Assembly (NCBI GenBank): GCA_965214435.1
Contig: OZ243960.1
Span: 930,001 to 994,000 of the forward strand
Direction of reading: 5' to 3'
From: Rubrobacter_A sp965214435
Lineage (GTDB): Bacteria > Actinomycetota > Rubrobacteria > Rubrobacterales > Rubrobacteraceae
DNA: 64,000 bases
The notes beneath the pieces were generated by a model. That model saw only the letters and a program-made list of their open reading frames with translations. It had not been told where the DNA came from and did no database searches. Of the stretch, positions 50,973-59,836 are shown piece after piece. Every line of letters begins with the position of its first letter. Position 1 is the first letter of the stretch. The translations under genes and the position numbers were made by a program.

Positions 50973-51874
50973 TAGCGGGTGTCTCGCTTATCTAGATACT
51001 CGACCCATCTCCGAACGACCCCTGGCATAGTTTGAATATTCTCCCTAATGAATTTCTCTATAGCTGAAGGTTGGAGTTGTTCGACATTCGCCAAGCTCTC
51101 ACCTACGTATTTCCCATTAGCCTGGAACAGAAAAACGTGCTCATCGACGTTTACATAATCTTCGCTATTCAAAGGCGTTTCTCCGGTTTTTACCTGAACA
51201 ACTGCTCTGTCTTCACTGTTTGGGTCAATAGCAACGAACTCGTAGCGCATAGTGTCTGCTTTACGTGAGTTCGGTAGTATGAGCCAGCCTTTCATTTGCA
51301 AATATATGAAAATTACATCCTCAGTTGTCTCGGAACCCAAGAGAGCAAAGAGATTATCTGAACCTTCAAGCTTTACAAAGTCCTCTTCAGTCTCGGCTAA
51401 CTTGTTCCATAGCCACTGACTGTAAAACGTCGCGGTCGGTTCCGTAACCTGCTGTATAGACATGGGGGCACGGAAATGGGCTACTATCTTACCGGGAACA
51501 TCATCTGCATGAGGTACTGGCTCAATTTGGCATCTGACAACATTCATGATGTCTGCTTTGCGGCCACTATCGGTATCGAGGTACTCCCATGTGGATTGAA
51601 CCTTCGCAAGATAGTATTTTCCACCTTTGTCTCTGGTCCAGATTAGGTCGTTCAGCCTAACCTTTTCACGTAGGTTCCTGACTCTAGATAAATCCTTTTT
51701 GCCATATTTCTTGAGCGCAAGGTTTTCGTATTGTTCCCAAGTCAAATTGGACTCTGGTGGAATCTCTAGAGGCCAGCCAAGACCTAGAACTCCGTTGTCA
51801 CGGCAATAGTTGAACGAGAACGAATGATCCGCGAGCCCACCTTTGGGCCGAATGTGTAGGCGAAATACCTGCAT
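50972..51874 (-). CDS. EVE/PUA-like domain plus Mrr-like PD-(D/E)xK nuclease
   Basis: 300 residues from ATG 51874; visibly richer in A/T than its neighbours. Residues 1-150 have VLGLGWPLEIP, VRLNDLIWTRDKGGKYYLAKV and VPGKIVAHFRAPMSIQQV, the pattern of EVE/PUA-like modified-base readers. Residues 165-275 have a helix with TEDVIFIYLQMKGWLIL, then YEFVAID (Glu212) and VVQVKTG (Gln227-x-Lys229), as in Mrr-type restriction nucleases. It thus looks like a modification-dependent restriction enzyme. The gene sits 12 bases after the MoxR gene and shares TAATG with the vWA gene, so it is expressed with both. Family assignment is by eye. Confidence 0.6.
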   Translation of the reverse strand: MQVFRLHIRPKGGLADHSFSFNYCRDNGVLGLGWPLEIPPESNLTWEQYENLALKKYGKKDLSRVRNLREKVRLNDLIWTRDKGGKYYLAKVQSTWEYLDTDSGRKADIMNVVRCQIEPVPHADDVPGKIVAHFRAPMSIQQVTEPTATFYSQWLWNKLAETEEDFVKLEGSDNLFALLGSETTEDVIFIYLQMKGWLILPNSRKADTMRYEFVAIDPNSEDRAVVQVKTGETPLNSEDYVNVDEHVFLFQANGKYVGESLANVEQLQPSAIEKFIRENIQTMPGVVRRWVEYLDKRDTR

Positions 51875-51886
51875 ATTCTGACCGTC

Positions 51887-52882
51887 CTAGTGGCGGTGGC
51901 CGTGGCTGCGGTGGTACTCGTAGAGCGTCTTTGGCTCTTCGGAGGGCAGGGTCTGGCCGAACTCTGAACCCTCGGCGTCGCGGATGGAGGCTAGTACCTT
52001 CGCGGCGTCGCGGTCGTACTTGACGATGACGCTGATGGTCTCCTCTATTAACTCCTTGGAGAGTTGCGGCGCGCCGAGCACGAGCAGGGACTGCGCCCAG
52101 TCGAGCGTCTCCCCGATAGAAGGCGCTTTGCGGAGGTCTAGCTGCCGGATCTCCTGTATCGTTCCCACCATCTGCTCCGCCAGAGCATCACCTATTCCTG
52201 GGGCTTTTAGCCGCACTATCTCAAGCTCGGTCTCTCCGTCGGGGTAGTCTAGTTGTAGGTGCAGGCAGCGGCGCTTCATCGCCTCCGAAAGCTCGCGGGT
52301 GCGGTTGGAGGTGAGGATTACTATCGGGGCATGCTCGGCTACGACGGTGCCGATCTCCGGGATGGAGACCTGGTAGTCGGATAGGAACTCCAGCAGGAAC
52401 GCCTCGAACTCCTCGTCGGCCCGGTCGATCTCATCTATCAGCAAGACCGGCGGCTCCTGAGAGCGTATCGCCTGAAGTATCGGACGCTCGACCAGGAAGT
52501 TTTCCGAGAAGAATACGTCCTCCTGTCCGCGCAGGGTGGCCGCCGCCTCCCGCAAGCCTTCAGCCGGACCTATGACCTCCCCGATCTTCTCCCGCAAGAC
52601 CTGCGTATAAAGTAGTTGCTTGCCGTACTCCCACTCGTAGAGCGCCTTGGCCTCGTCGAGCCCCTCGTAGCACTGGAGCCGGATCAACTTCCGCTCCAGT
52701 GCACCCGCCAGCACCTTGGCAAGCTCGGTCTTCCCGACCCCCGCCGGACCCTCGGCGAGTATAGGCTTGTTTAGGCGGGTCGCCAGGAATACGACGGTCG
52801 CGAGCTTGCGGTCGCAGACGTACTGCTGCCCGGCCAGCTTCTCCGTAACCCCCTCGATGCTGTCAAACGCGGTAACGGTCAA
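51887..52882 (-). CDS. MoxR-family AAA+ ATPase (CoxD-like)
   Basis: 331 residues from TTG 52882 behind AAGGAG. Walker A AEGPAGVGKTELAK, Walker B PVLLIDEIDRADEEFEAFL, sensor ILTSNRTRELSEAMKRRCL (arginine finger), and the QCYEGLDEAKALYEW stretch typical of MoxR/CoxD proteins. It probably remodels a target together with the vWA protein encoded two genes downstream. It resembles the cox-operon CoxD at 59833. The C-terminus is His-rich (HRSHGHRH). Confidence 0.9.
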   Translation of the reverse strand: MTVTAFDSIEGVTEKLAGQQYVCDRKLATVVFLATRLNKPILAEGPAGVGKTELAKVLAGALERKLIRLQCYEGLDEAKALYEWEYGKQLLYTQVLREKIGEVIGPAEGLREAAATLRGQEDVFFSENFLVERPILQAIRSQEPPVLLIDEIDRADEEFEAFLLEFLSDYQVSIPEIGTVVAEHAPIVILTSNRTRELSEAMKRRCLHLQLDYPDGETELEIVRLKAPGIGDALAEQMVGTIQEIRQLDLRKAPSIGETLDWAQSLLVLGAPQLSKELIEETISVIVKYDRDAAKVLASIRDAEGSEFGQTLPSEEPKTLYEYHRSHGHRH

Positions 52883-52969
52883 AAAAGCTCCTTCTTAAAT
52901 TACCGGGAGCGGACCACCCGGCCCACCCCCGAACTGTACCCGGTCTCGCCAGCTTTTAGCTTGCAGCCC

Positions 52970-54358
52970 TCAGGCTTCCGGCCGGCGGGCGACGCCAGCG
53001 CTCTCGTCCCGGGCTTCATAACCCTGGGTCTGGCGGCCCATCGCCGGGGCGACCCCCCAGACGTTCTGCCGGTAGCCGTTGGAAGTCTTGCGCTGCATCG
53101 GGTCGTAGACACAGTCCCGCAGGATCTCCTTTGCCGCCTCGGCGGTCAGGTCGCGCGGGTTACCCGGCGTGCACAGATCCTCCATCATGTGCTCGGCCAT
53201 CGCCTGCAACTCGTCGTCGTCGCTCTGGATGGTGGTCGGCCGGTTCTCGTAGAATTGCCCCTGGCCCATCTTCGACTTCGCGTAGTTCGCGTTCACGCTG
53301 GAGAAGTTCTCCGGGATGCCGCAGTCCTTCGCGAGCCTTATTACCGCGTCTATCGCCTGGTCAGCGGCCTGCACCGGGTTCATGCCCCGCGTATCCTCGC
53401 CCATGGCCGTCGCGATGTCCGCGTACTTCTCGGCCGCCGCCGGCTGGTTGTAGGTCCACACCCGCGAGATGCCGATGCCGTTGTTCAATCCATGGTGGAT
53501 GTCGTAGTAGGCGCACATCGCGTGCGAGAGCGAGTGCAGAATACCGAGCAAGGCGCTACTGAACGCCTGGGCTGCGATGTACTGCGCCCAGACCATCGCC
53601 TCCATTGCCTTGTAGTTCTTTGGGTTGTAGGTCGCCTCGCGCAGGTTCTCCGTTACCAGCGTCACGGCTTTTAGCGCGACCGGCGTGCACGAGAGGTGCT
53701 GCACCCGCCCGACGTACGCCTCCGAGGCGTGGGCTATGGTGTCGAAGCCCGTGTAGGCCACGTACTCCGGCGGCTGGGTCATGCACAGTACAGGGTCGTT
53801 TATAGCGAGCGTCGTCGTCATCGCCCTATCGAACGCTACCCACTTGTGCGGCGCTTTATCCGAGGATAGGTCCGTGATAACCGCTGCCGGCGTGGTCTCA
53901 GAGCCGGTGCCGACGGTCGTGTTGATCGCGATGTGCGGCGGGTTCTCAAGCTTCTCGGAAGTGTTCAACCCCTGGAACTCGTTTATGTTCCGTCCGTCGT
54001 GGGCCGCCACGACCCGCGCGCCCTTGGTGGTGTCGTGCGGGCTGCCGCCGCCGATGGACACAAAGCCGTCGCACTCAGCGTCCGTGTACGCCTTGTATGC
54101 GTCCATGACGTTGTAGTCCTTCGGGTTGGTCTCGACCTTGTCGTAGACGGATACCGATACCCCGGCCTCCTCGAAGTTCCTCCGGCACTCGTCGATAATT
54201 CCGGTGCCCCTGAGACCCGTGGTCACGAACAAAACATGCTTGAGGCCCATCGCCGCGGCCTCCGGTCCCGCGGCCTCGTAAGCCCCCGGCCCTAGCAGTG
54301 ACCGTGGCTGCCGGAAAAACTCCTTTACCGGGAACTCGTACATCTGAGATACGTCCAC
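52970..54358 (-). CDS. Iron/zinc-type alcohol dehydrogenase, NDMA-dependent methanol dehydrogenase-like
   Basis: 462 residues. Group III metal-dependent alcohol dehydrogenase with the cofactor-binding SIGGGSPHDTTKGA, TTVGTGSETT, metal ligands in FDTIAHASEAY and LSHAMCAYYDIHHGLNNGI. The sequence follows the actinobacterial Mdo/Mno methanol dehydrogenases that bind NAD(H) tightly and pass electrons to an external acceptor (NDMA in vitro, mycofactocin-linked in vivo). No mycofactocin genes are in the window. The C-terminus (about residues 425-462) extends beyond the family core. Confidence 0.87.
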   Translation of the reverse strand: MDVSQMYEFPVKEFFRQPRSLLGPGAYEAAGPEAAAMGLKHVLFVTTGLRGTGIIDECRRNFEEAGVSVSVYDKVETNPKDYNVMDAYKAYTDAECDGFVSIGGGSPHDTTKGARVVAAHDGRNINEFQGLNTSEKLENPPHIAINTTVGTGSETTPAAVITDLSSDKAPHKWVAFDRAMTTTLAINDPVLCMTQPPEYVAYTGFDTIAHASEAYVGRVQHLSCTPVALKAVTLVTENLREATYNPKNYKAMEAMVWAQYIAAQAFSSALLGILHSLSHAMCAYYDIHHGLNNGIGISRVWTYNQPAAAEKYADIATAMGEDTRGMNPVQAADQAIDAVIRLAKDCGIPENFSSVNANYAKSKMGQGQFYENRPTTIQSDDDELQAMAEHMMEDLCTPGNPRDLTAEAAKEILRDCVYDPMQRKTSNGYRQNVWGVAPAMGRQTQGYEARDESAGVARRPEA

Positions 54359-54723
54359 CCCTGCCTCCTTTTCCCCTAACGATTGATTGGTGACGCAGGC
54401 TAAACTTCCGGAAGACCTGTACTGCTACCCCGCGGTACACCGGTTCCCCACCGGCAGCCGGACGCGGCATCAGCCTTCCTCACCGCTAGAATCTTTCTAA
54501 ACGCCTCCTTCCCCTCGTGAACGCGCCGGTGTGGCAACAGGCATCGAGATCCGGAAAGCTTTGTCCCGTTACGGAACCTCACAGAAAAGCCTGTTGATTC
54601 CGGCCATCCGATTTTTGCTACGGCTTGTTTACCCTCCGTTCCCTTAACCTGCGCGGAACTATCTCACGGTTCGGCGTATACGGCAAGGTGTAAGGAGTTA
54701 AGAACTTGTGAGGGAACTGACGG
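54359..54723. other. 365-base intergenic gap
   Basis: No supported gene. It would contain the promoter of the methanol dehydrogenase (near 54360-54450, minus strand) and the end of moaA. I saw no strong hairpin or repeat. Confidence 0.4.
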
Positions 54724-55713
54724 CTAGCCGCCGATGCGGCTCATGGTGCGGTTGCGGGCTTCTTCGGGGAGGGTGAGGCCGGCCGGCGGTTTGATGCGGG
54801 CCGCTTTCCAGAGAATTTCGTGGATCTCGCGTATCGGCTCTTCGGAGCGGATGGCATCCTTTACCGGCACGTCGAGGTCGGTCAGGAGGCAGGGATGTAT
54901 CTTGCCGTCCGCCGTGAGCCGCAGCCGACTGCACCGCTCGCAGAACGGCTCCGAAACCGGCGTTATGACCCCGAAGTTCCCCGGCGCACCCTCGAACTTG
55001 AACTCGTCGGCCGGGGCCGCCGGGTCATCCTTCTCGACGGGTTCGAGGTCGCCCAACTCTTCGCGGGCGCGATTCAGGATCTCCTGTCCCGAGATAAACA
55101 ATTTGCGGAACCGGCTGCCGTCGGTGTCGCCGTTTAGCGGCATAAGCTCTATAAAGCGCACATGTATCGGGTAGCGAAGCGTGAGCTTCGCCATGTCCAC
55201 GATCTCATCGTCGTTTATTCCCCGCATGGCAACCGCGTTCAGCTTTACCGGCGAAAGCGGGCTGTCCAGAGCGGCTTCTATCGCGCTCCACACCCGCCGG
55301 AAGTGGTCGCGGCGGGTTATGAAAGCGAACTTCTCCGGCTGGAGGGTATCCAGGGAAATGTTGATCCGGTCCAGCCCCGCATCCACGAGCCCTTCGAGGT
55401 TATCTTTTAGCAGATAACCGTTTGTGGTCATGGTGACGTCGGTGTAGCCGAGGGCTTTTAGCTCCCGCACGAAGTCTACGACGCCTTTCCTTACCAGCGG
55501 CTCGCCGCCGGTGACCCGGACCTTGTCTACCCCGAGCAGGCGGCAGGCGTAGGCGAAGGTGAGCATCTCGTCGAGGGAGAGCAGTTTCTCCGGGTTCTCG
55601 AACTTTATATCTTCCGGCATGCAGTACGAGCAGCGGAAGTTGCACCGGTCGGTGACCGATATACGCAGGTAGTCCATTTTCCGGTCGTAGCTATCTGTAA
55701 GCTGGGTGATCAA
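54724..55713 (-). CDS. moaA: GTP 3',8-cyclase
   Basis: Radical-SAM enzyme starting molybdenum-cofactor synthesis. 329 residues. N-terminal cluster CNFRCSYCMPE (CxxxCxxC), GGEPLVRKG, TTNGYLL, and the C-terminal second cluster CERCSRLRLTADGKIHPC; ends in SRIGG, the double-Gly tail required for activity. It is divergent from the cox (molybdenum hydroxylase) operon, which needs this cofactor. No Moco riboswitch was recognised in the 270 bases between them. Confidence 0.95.
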   Translation of the reverse strand: MITQLTDSYDRKMDYLRISVTDRCNFRCSYCMPEDIKFENPEKLLSLDEMLTFAYACRLLGVDKVRVTGGEPLVRKGVVDFVRELKALGYTDVTMTTNGYLLKDNLEGLVDAGLDRINISLDTLQPEKFAFITRRDHFRRVWSAIEAALDSPLSPVKLNAVAMRGINDDEIVDMAKLTLRYPIHVRFIELMPLNGDTDGSRFRKLFISGQEILNRAREELGDLEPVEKDDPAAPADEFKFEGAPGNFGVITPVSEPFCERCSRLRLTADGKIHPCLLTDLDVPVKDAIRSEEPIREIHEILWKAARIKPPAGLTLPEEARNRTMSRIGG

Positions 55714-55983
55714 AGCTCGCCCTCGACTTTCGCTTTCTCGAATACCTAGTGTATCAAAGCCACATCCAAAACATATCCGTATTTGTGTATTGACCGCCTT
55801 CTACGGGCTGTGATACCGTGCAGGGATCGAAAGGCCGCTAATAATAGGGCGGAAGAGTGGGAAAGGAGTCGTCGCCGGTCGGGGAATTAAACGGGACGTA
55901 TTTGTGACGCTTATTACGGAAGTGCTGCCTTATTTCTAGGGTAATTCGTCGCTAGTGGTAAGTGAGAGGGAAAGGATAATTAG

Positions 55984-56454
55984 TTGCGCAAGATAGAAGT
56001 AATGGTAAACGGACGCGCTCACAAGCACGAGGTCGAGCCCCGGTTGCTTCTGGTGCATTACCTGCGTGAGACGCTGAACCTGACGGGAACCATGGTTGGG
56101 TGCAACACCTCCAACTGCGGGGCGTGCACGGTCTTGGTGGACGGGGAGTCGGTCAAGTCTTGCACGATGTTTGCGGTGCAGGCTGACGGGCAGGAGATCA
56201 CGACGGTCCAGGGCCTCGCCGAGAATGGGGATTGGCACCCGATGCAGACGGCTTTCCACGAGAACCACGGGTTGCAGTGCGGGTACTGCACGCCGGGCAT
56301 GATCCTGGCTTCCGTAAGCATGCTGGAGGAAAACCCGAACCCGAGCGAAGAGGAGATCCGGGAGGGTCTGGAGGGCAACTACTGCCGCTGCACCGGCTAC
56401 GAGAACATCATCAAAGCCGTGCAGCAGGCCGCGAGCCAGAAGACGGCGTCTTAG
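55984..56454 (+). CDS. coxS: CO dehydrogenase-like small subunit (2x 2Fe-2S)
   Basis: 156 residues from TTG 55984 behind AAAGGA. The N-terminal plant-ferredoxin-type cluster site CNTSNCGACTVLVDG plus the later Cys in SVKSC; second cluster CGYCTPGM and NYCRCTGY. It passes electrons from the molybdenum site in CoxL to FAD in CoxM. First gene of the operon; the order S-L-M is the form II (putative CODH) order. Confidence 0.95.
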   Translation: MRKIEVMVNGRAHKHEVEPRLLLVHYLRETLNLTGTMVGCNTSNCGACTVLVDGESVKSCTMFAVQADGQEITTVQGLAENGDWHPMQTAFHENHGLQCGYCTPGMILASVSMLEENPNPSEEEIREGLEGNYCRCTGYENIIKAVQQAASQKTAS

Positions 56455-56465
56455 AAAGGTATTAG

Positions 56466-58985
56466 ATGACCCAGGCACCAGAACGGTACATGGGGAACGG
56501 GCTACCCCGCAAAGAGGACCCCAACCTCGTTACCGGAAAAGCCAACTGGACCGACAATATAAAGCTGCCGGGAATGCTGCACTTCGCGCTCCTGCGCAGC
56601 CCCTACGCCCACGCGAAGATCACCCACCTGGACGTCTCGGCGGCGCTGGAGCAGCCGGGGGTCGTCGCGGCCTTCGGTGGCGAGGACCTGGCCGCGGAGT
56701 GGCCGGGCGGCGTTCCCTGCGCGGCGATGGTAACCGAGGAGCAGCACACCCCGACTTTCCCGCCGATCGCCACGGATAAAGTGAACTTTATGGGCGATGT
56801 GGTGGCCGTGGTGGTCGCGGACGACCGCTATAAGGCCCAGGACGCCGTCGAGTTCATAGACGTAGACTACGAGCCGTTGGACCCGGTCGTAAACATGGAA
56901 GACGCCCTCAAGGAAGACGCCCCGCTGGTCCACGAGGAATTCGGCACCAACGAGTGCTTTACCTTCACGGCGGGCGTCGAGGGCATGGACGAGCTCTTTG
57001 ACCAGTCGGACGAGGACGGGGAAGAGGTTGCGGCTCCCCGGGCACCCGACGTTGAACCGGCGGGAGACACCAACGGCTCCTTCCAGAAAGCGGACGTGGT
57101 CGTCAAGGAGCGCTACATCCAGCAGCGGCTCATCCCGAATGCCATAGAGCCGCGCGCGACCGTCGCCACTCAGGATCCGGGGCATCAGGGGTATGTGGTG
57201 TACTCGTCCACTCAGGTGCCGCATTTGGCGAAGATCGTGCTTTCCCTGGCTACCGGGATACCGGAAAATGAGATCCGGGTCGTGGCCCCCGACGTGGGCG
57301 GCGGGTTCGGCTCCAAGCTGAACATCTACCGCGAGGAGATCCTGGCGCTCGTACTCGCCAAGAAGCTCGAAACGCCGGTCAAGTGGGTCGAGGACCGCTC
57401 GGAGAACTACCAGGCGACCATCCACGGTCGCGGCCAGGTCCAGGACATAGAGCTTGCCGCCGACAGCGAGGGCAAGATCCTCGGCCTGCGGGTAAAGCTT
57501 CTGGACGATATGGGTGCTTACCTGCAACTCCTGACCCCGGCCATCTCGGTCAGCGGGGCCGCCATGTTCCCCGGCGTCTACAACTTCGACGCATTCGCCA
57601 TCGAGATCAAAGGCGTCTTTACCAACCTGACGCCGACCGACGCCTACCGCGGCGCGGGACGCCCCGAGGCTGCCTACGCCATCGAGCGAGCGATAGACGC
57701 CCTGGCCCGCAAGCTGGACATGGACCCGGCCGAGGTGCGGCGCAGGAACTTCTACGAGCCGTTCGACGAGCCCACCACCACCCCGGGGGGCTTGCAGTAC
57801 GACTCGATGAACATGCAGGCGGCCTTTGACCGGGCGCTGGAGCTGGCGGACTACGAGACGCTGCGCGACGAGCAGCGCCGCCGCCGGGAAGAGAATGACC
57901 CGGTACAGCTCGGCATCGGCTTCTCCGCGTACACGGAGATCTGCGGCCTCGGGCCGTCGCAGGCGCTCGCCGGGATGGGTATCGGGGGCGCCGGCTGGGA
58001 ATCTGCCAACGTACGGATGCTCCTGACCGGCAAGGTCGAGGTCGCCACCGGCACTTCGCCCCACGGCCAGGGCCACGAAACCTCCTGGTCCCAGATAGCC
58101 GCCGACATCCTGGGTGTCTCTCCCGACGACGTGGTAGTGCTCCACGGTGATACGGCGGCCGTTCCCTTTGGCCGTGACACCTACGGCTCGCGCAGCCTCG
58201 CGGTCGGCGGCATCGCGGTGTACCACGCCTGCAACAAGGTCGTCGAGAAGGCGAAGAAGATAGCGGCGCACATGATGGAGGCTTCGGAGGAAGACATCGA
58301 GTTCGAGGGCGGTCGCTTCTCCGTGGCCGGGTCGCCGGACCAGAACGTCACCATCCAGGACATCTCCGGGGCTGCTTACTTGGCGTCGGACCTGCCGGAA
58401 GGCATGGAGCCGGGCCTTAACGAGAGCATGATCTTCGACCCGCCGAACTTCACCTTCCCGTTCGGGGCGCACGTCTGCGTCACCGAGGTGGATACCGAGA
58501 CCGGCAAGGCGCGGATACGGGACTACATCGCGGTCGACGACTGCGGGCCGGTAATAAACCCGACCATCGTGGACGGCCAGCTACACGGCGGTCTCGCCCA
58601 GGGCATCGCCCAGGCGCTGTATGAAGGAGCCATCTACGACGAGGACGGCACGCTCACCACGGGCTCGATGGTGGACTACATGATTCCGGGCGCCCCGGAG
58701 CTGCCGAACTACACCCTGGACCGGACCGTAACCCCGTCGCCGAGCAACCCGCTCGGGGTCAAGGGCGTAGGCGAGGCCGGGACCATCGGCGCCCCGCCGG
58801 CGGTCATGAACTCCATCATAGACGCGCTCTCGCCGCTCGGGGTAACCCACATGGATATGCCCGCGCTACCGATGCGGGTGTGGAATGCGATCCAGGACGC
58901 CCGGGGAAACAAGGCGGACTCGGCGGAGTACGACAAGGCCCTCGGTTCCAGCGAGGCCAATGTACAGCAAGGAGGTAACAAGTAG
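56466..58985 (+). CDS. coxL: CO dehydrogenase-like large subunit, form II
   Basis: 839 residues. Molybdopterin-cytosine-dinucleotide hydroxylase. The active-site loop reads AYRGAGR (393-399), the form II signature; the Cys-containing AYXCSFR loop of true form I CO dehydrogenase is absent, so the substrate may not be CO. Other family motifs: VAPDVGGGFGSKLN, HGRGQVQD, the Glu in GVKGVGEAGTIGAPPAV that deprotonates the Mo ligand, and TGTSPHGQGHETSW. An insertion at about residues 170-205 is acidic and variable (DEDGEEVAAPRAPDVEPAGD). Confidence 0.93.
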   Translation: MTQAPERYMGNGLPRKEDPNLVTGKANWTDNIKLPGMLHFALLRSPYAHAKITHLDVSAALEQPGVVAAFGGEDLAAEWPGGVPCAAMVTEEQHTPTFPPIATDKVNFMGDVVAVVVADDRYKAQDAVEFIDVDYEPLDPVVNMEDALKEDAPLVHEEFGTNECFTFTAGVEGMDELFDQSDEDGEEVAAPRAPDVEPAGDTNGSFQKADVVVKERYIQQRLIPNAIEPRATVATQDPGHQGYVVYSSTQVPHLAKIVLSLATGIPENEIRVVAPDVGGGFGSKLNIYREEILALVLAKKLETPVKWVEDRSENYQATIHGRGQVQDIELAADSEGKILGLRVKLLDDMGAYLQLLTPAISVSGAAMFPGVYNFDAFAIEIKGVFTNLTPTDAYRGAGRPEAAYAIERAIDALARKLDMDPAEVRRRNFYEPFDEPTTTPGGLQYDSMNMQAAFDRALELADYETLRDEQRRRREENDPVQLGIGFSAYTEICGLGPSQALAGMGIGGAGWESANVRMLLTGKVEVATGTSPHGQGHETSWSQIAADILGVSPDDVVVLHGDTAAVPFGRDTYGSRSLAVGGIAVYHACNKVVEKAKKIAAHMMEASEEDIEFEGGRFSVAGSPDQNVTIQDISGAAYLASDLPEGMEPGLNESMIFDPPNFTFPFGAHVCVTEVDTETGKARIRDYIAVDDCGPVINPTIVDGQLHGGLAQGIAQALYEGAIYDEDGTLTTGSMVDYMIPGAPELPNYTLDRTVTPSPSNPLGVKGVGEAGTIGAPPAVMNSIIDALSPLGVTHMDMPALPMRVWNAIQDARGNKADSAEYDKALGSSEANVQQGGNK

Positions 58986-59836
58986 TGATACCCGTAGCTT
59001 TCGACTACGAGGTCGCGGAGTCCGTAGACCACGCGTCAGAGCTGCTCCAGCAGCACGGCGACGAGTCCAAGCTGCTGGCCGGCGGCCACTCGCTGATACC
59101 GCTCTTGCGGCTGCGGCTCGCAGACCCGACGGTTCTTATAGACCTCGGACGCGTCGACGGCCTGAACTACGTGCGCGAAGACGGCGATCATCTCGCCATC
59201 GGCGCCCTGACCCGCCACCGCGACGTGCGCAACAACCCGCTAATTCAAGAACACTGCGGCATCCTGGGATACACCGCCGGGCTGCTCGGTGACCCCTCGG
59301 TCCAGCACCGGGGGACGCTCGGCGGTACCCTGGCCCACGGCGACCCCTCCGGCGACATGCCGAGCGTAATTACCGCCCTCGAAGGTGAGGTCGTGGTAAA
59401 GGGACCGCAGGGCGAGCGGACCATAGCCGCCAAGGACTTCTTCGTGGACTACCTGTTCACGGCGCTGGAGCCTGAAGAAGTCCTGACGGAGATCCGGGTG
59501 CCCAAGCTAAGCGCCAACACCGGCTGGTCGTACAAGAAGTTCGCTCGCCGCTCCCAGGACTGGGCGATAGTCGGGGTGGCCGCCATCGTCGAGAAGGACA
59601 ACGGCAGCATCAACTCGGCCCGCATCGGGCTTACCAGTATGTCCTCCACGCCAATAAGGGCCACCACCGTCGAGGAGGCGCTCTCCGGCGCGAGCCGGGA
59701 CGCGGTAGCCGAGGCATCGGAGTCCGCCGACGAGGGGACGAGCCCGGCCACGGACAACGCGGCCTCGGCCGAGTTCCGCAAGCACCTGGCAAGGGTGTGG
59801 ACGCGGCGGGCCATCGAGGAGGCGCTCTCCCGTTGA
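58985..59836 (+). CDS. coxM: CO dehydrogenase-like medium subunit (FAD)
   Basis: 283 residues from GTG 58985 (TAGTG overlap with coxL). PCMH-type FAD-binding domain: LLAGGHSLIPLLRLRLADP, then HRGTLGGTLAHGDPSGDMP (FAD-binding), followed by the CO_deh_flav_C domain (about 185-280). It accepts electrons from the iron-sulfur subunit. Confidence 0.93.
   Translation: MIPVAFDYEVAESVDHASELLQQHGDESKLLAGGHSLIPLLRLRLADPTVLIDLGRVDGLNYVREDGDHLAIGALTRHRDVRNNPLIQEHCGILGYTAGLLGDPSVQHRGTLGGTLAHGDPSGDMPSVITALEGEVVVKGPQGERTIAAKDFFVDYLFTALEPEEVLTEIRVPKLSANTGWSYKKFARRSQDWAIVGVAAIVEKDNGSINSARIGLTSMSSTPIRATTVEEALSGASRDAVAEASESADEGTSPATDNAASAEFRKHLARVWTRRAIEEALSR

Noticed and set aside
55714..55983. Molybdenum-cofactor riboswitch between moaA and coxS
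   Set aside because: Moco genes on both sides made this tempting, but I could not find the conserved stems; only a weak TTGACC-N18-TACCGT promoter-like pair at 55790-55819.
56502..58472. 656-codon open frame on the minus strand inside coxL
   Set aside because: Antisense shadow of a GC-rich coxL; the coding strand carries all family motifs.
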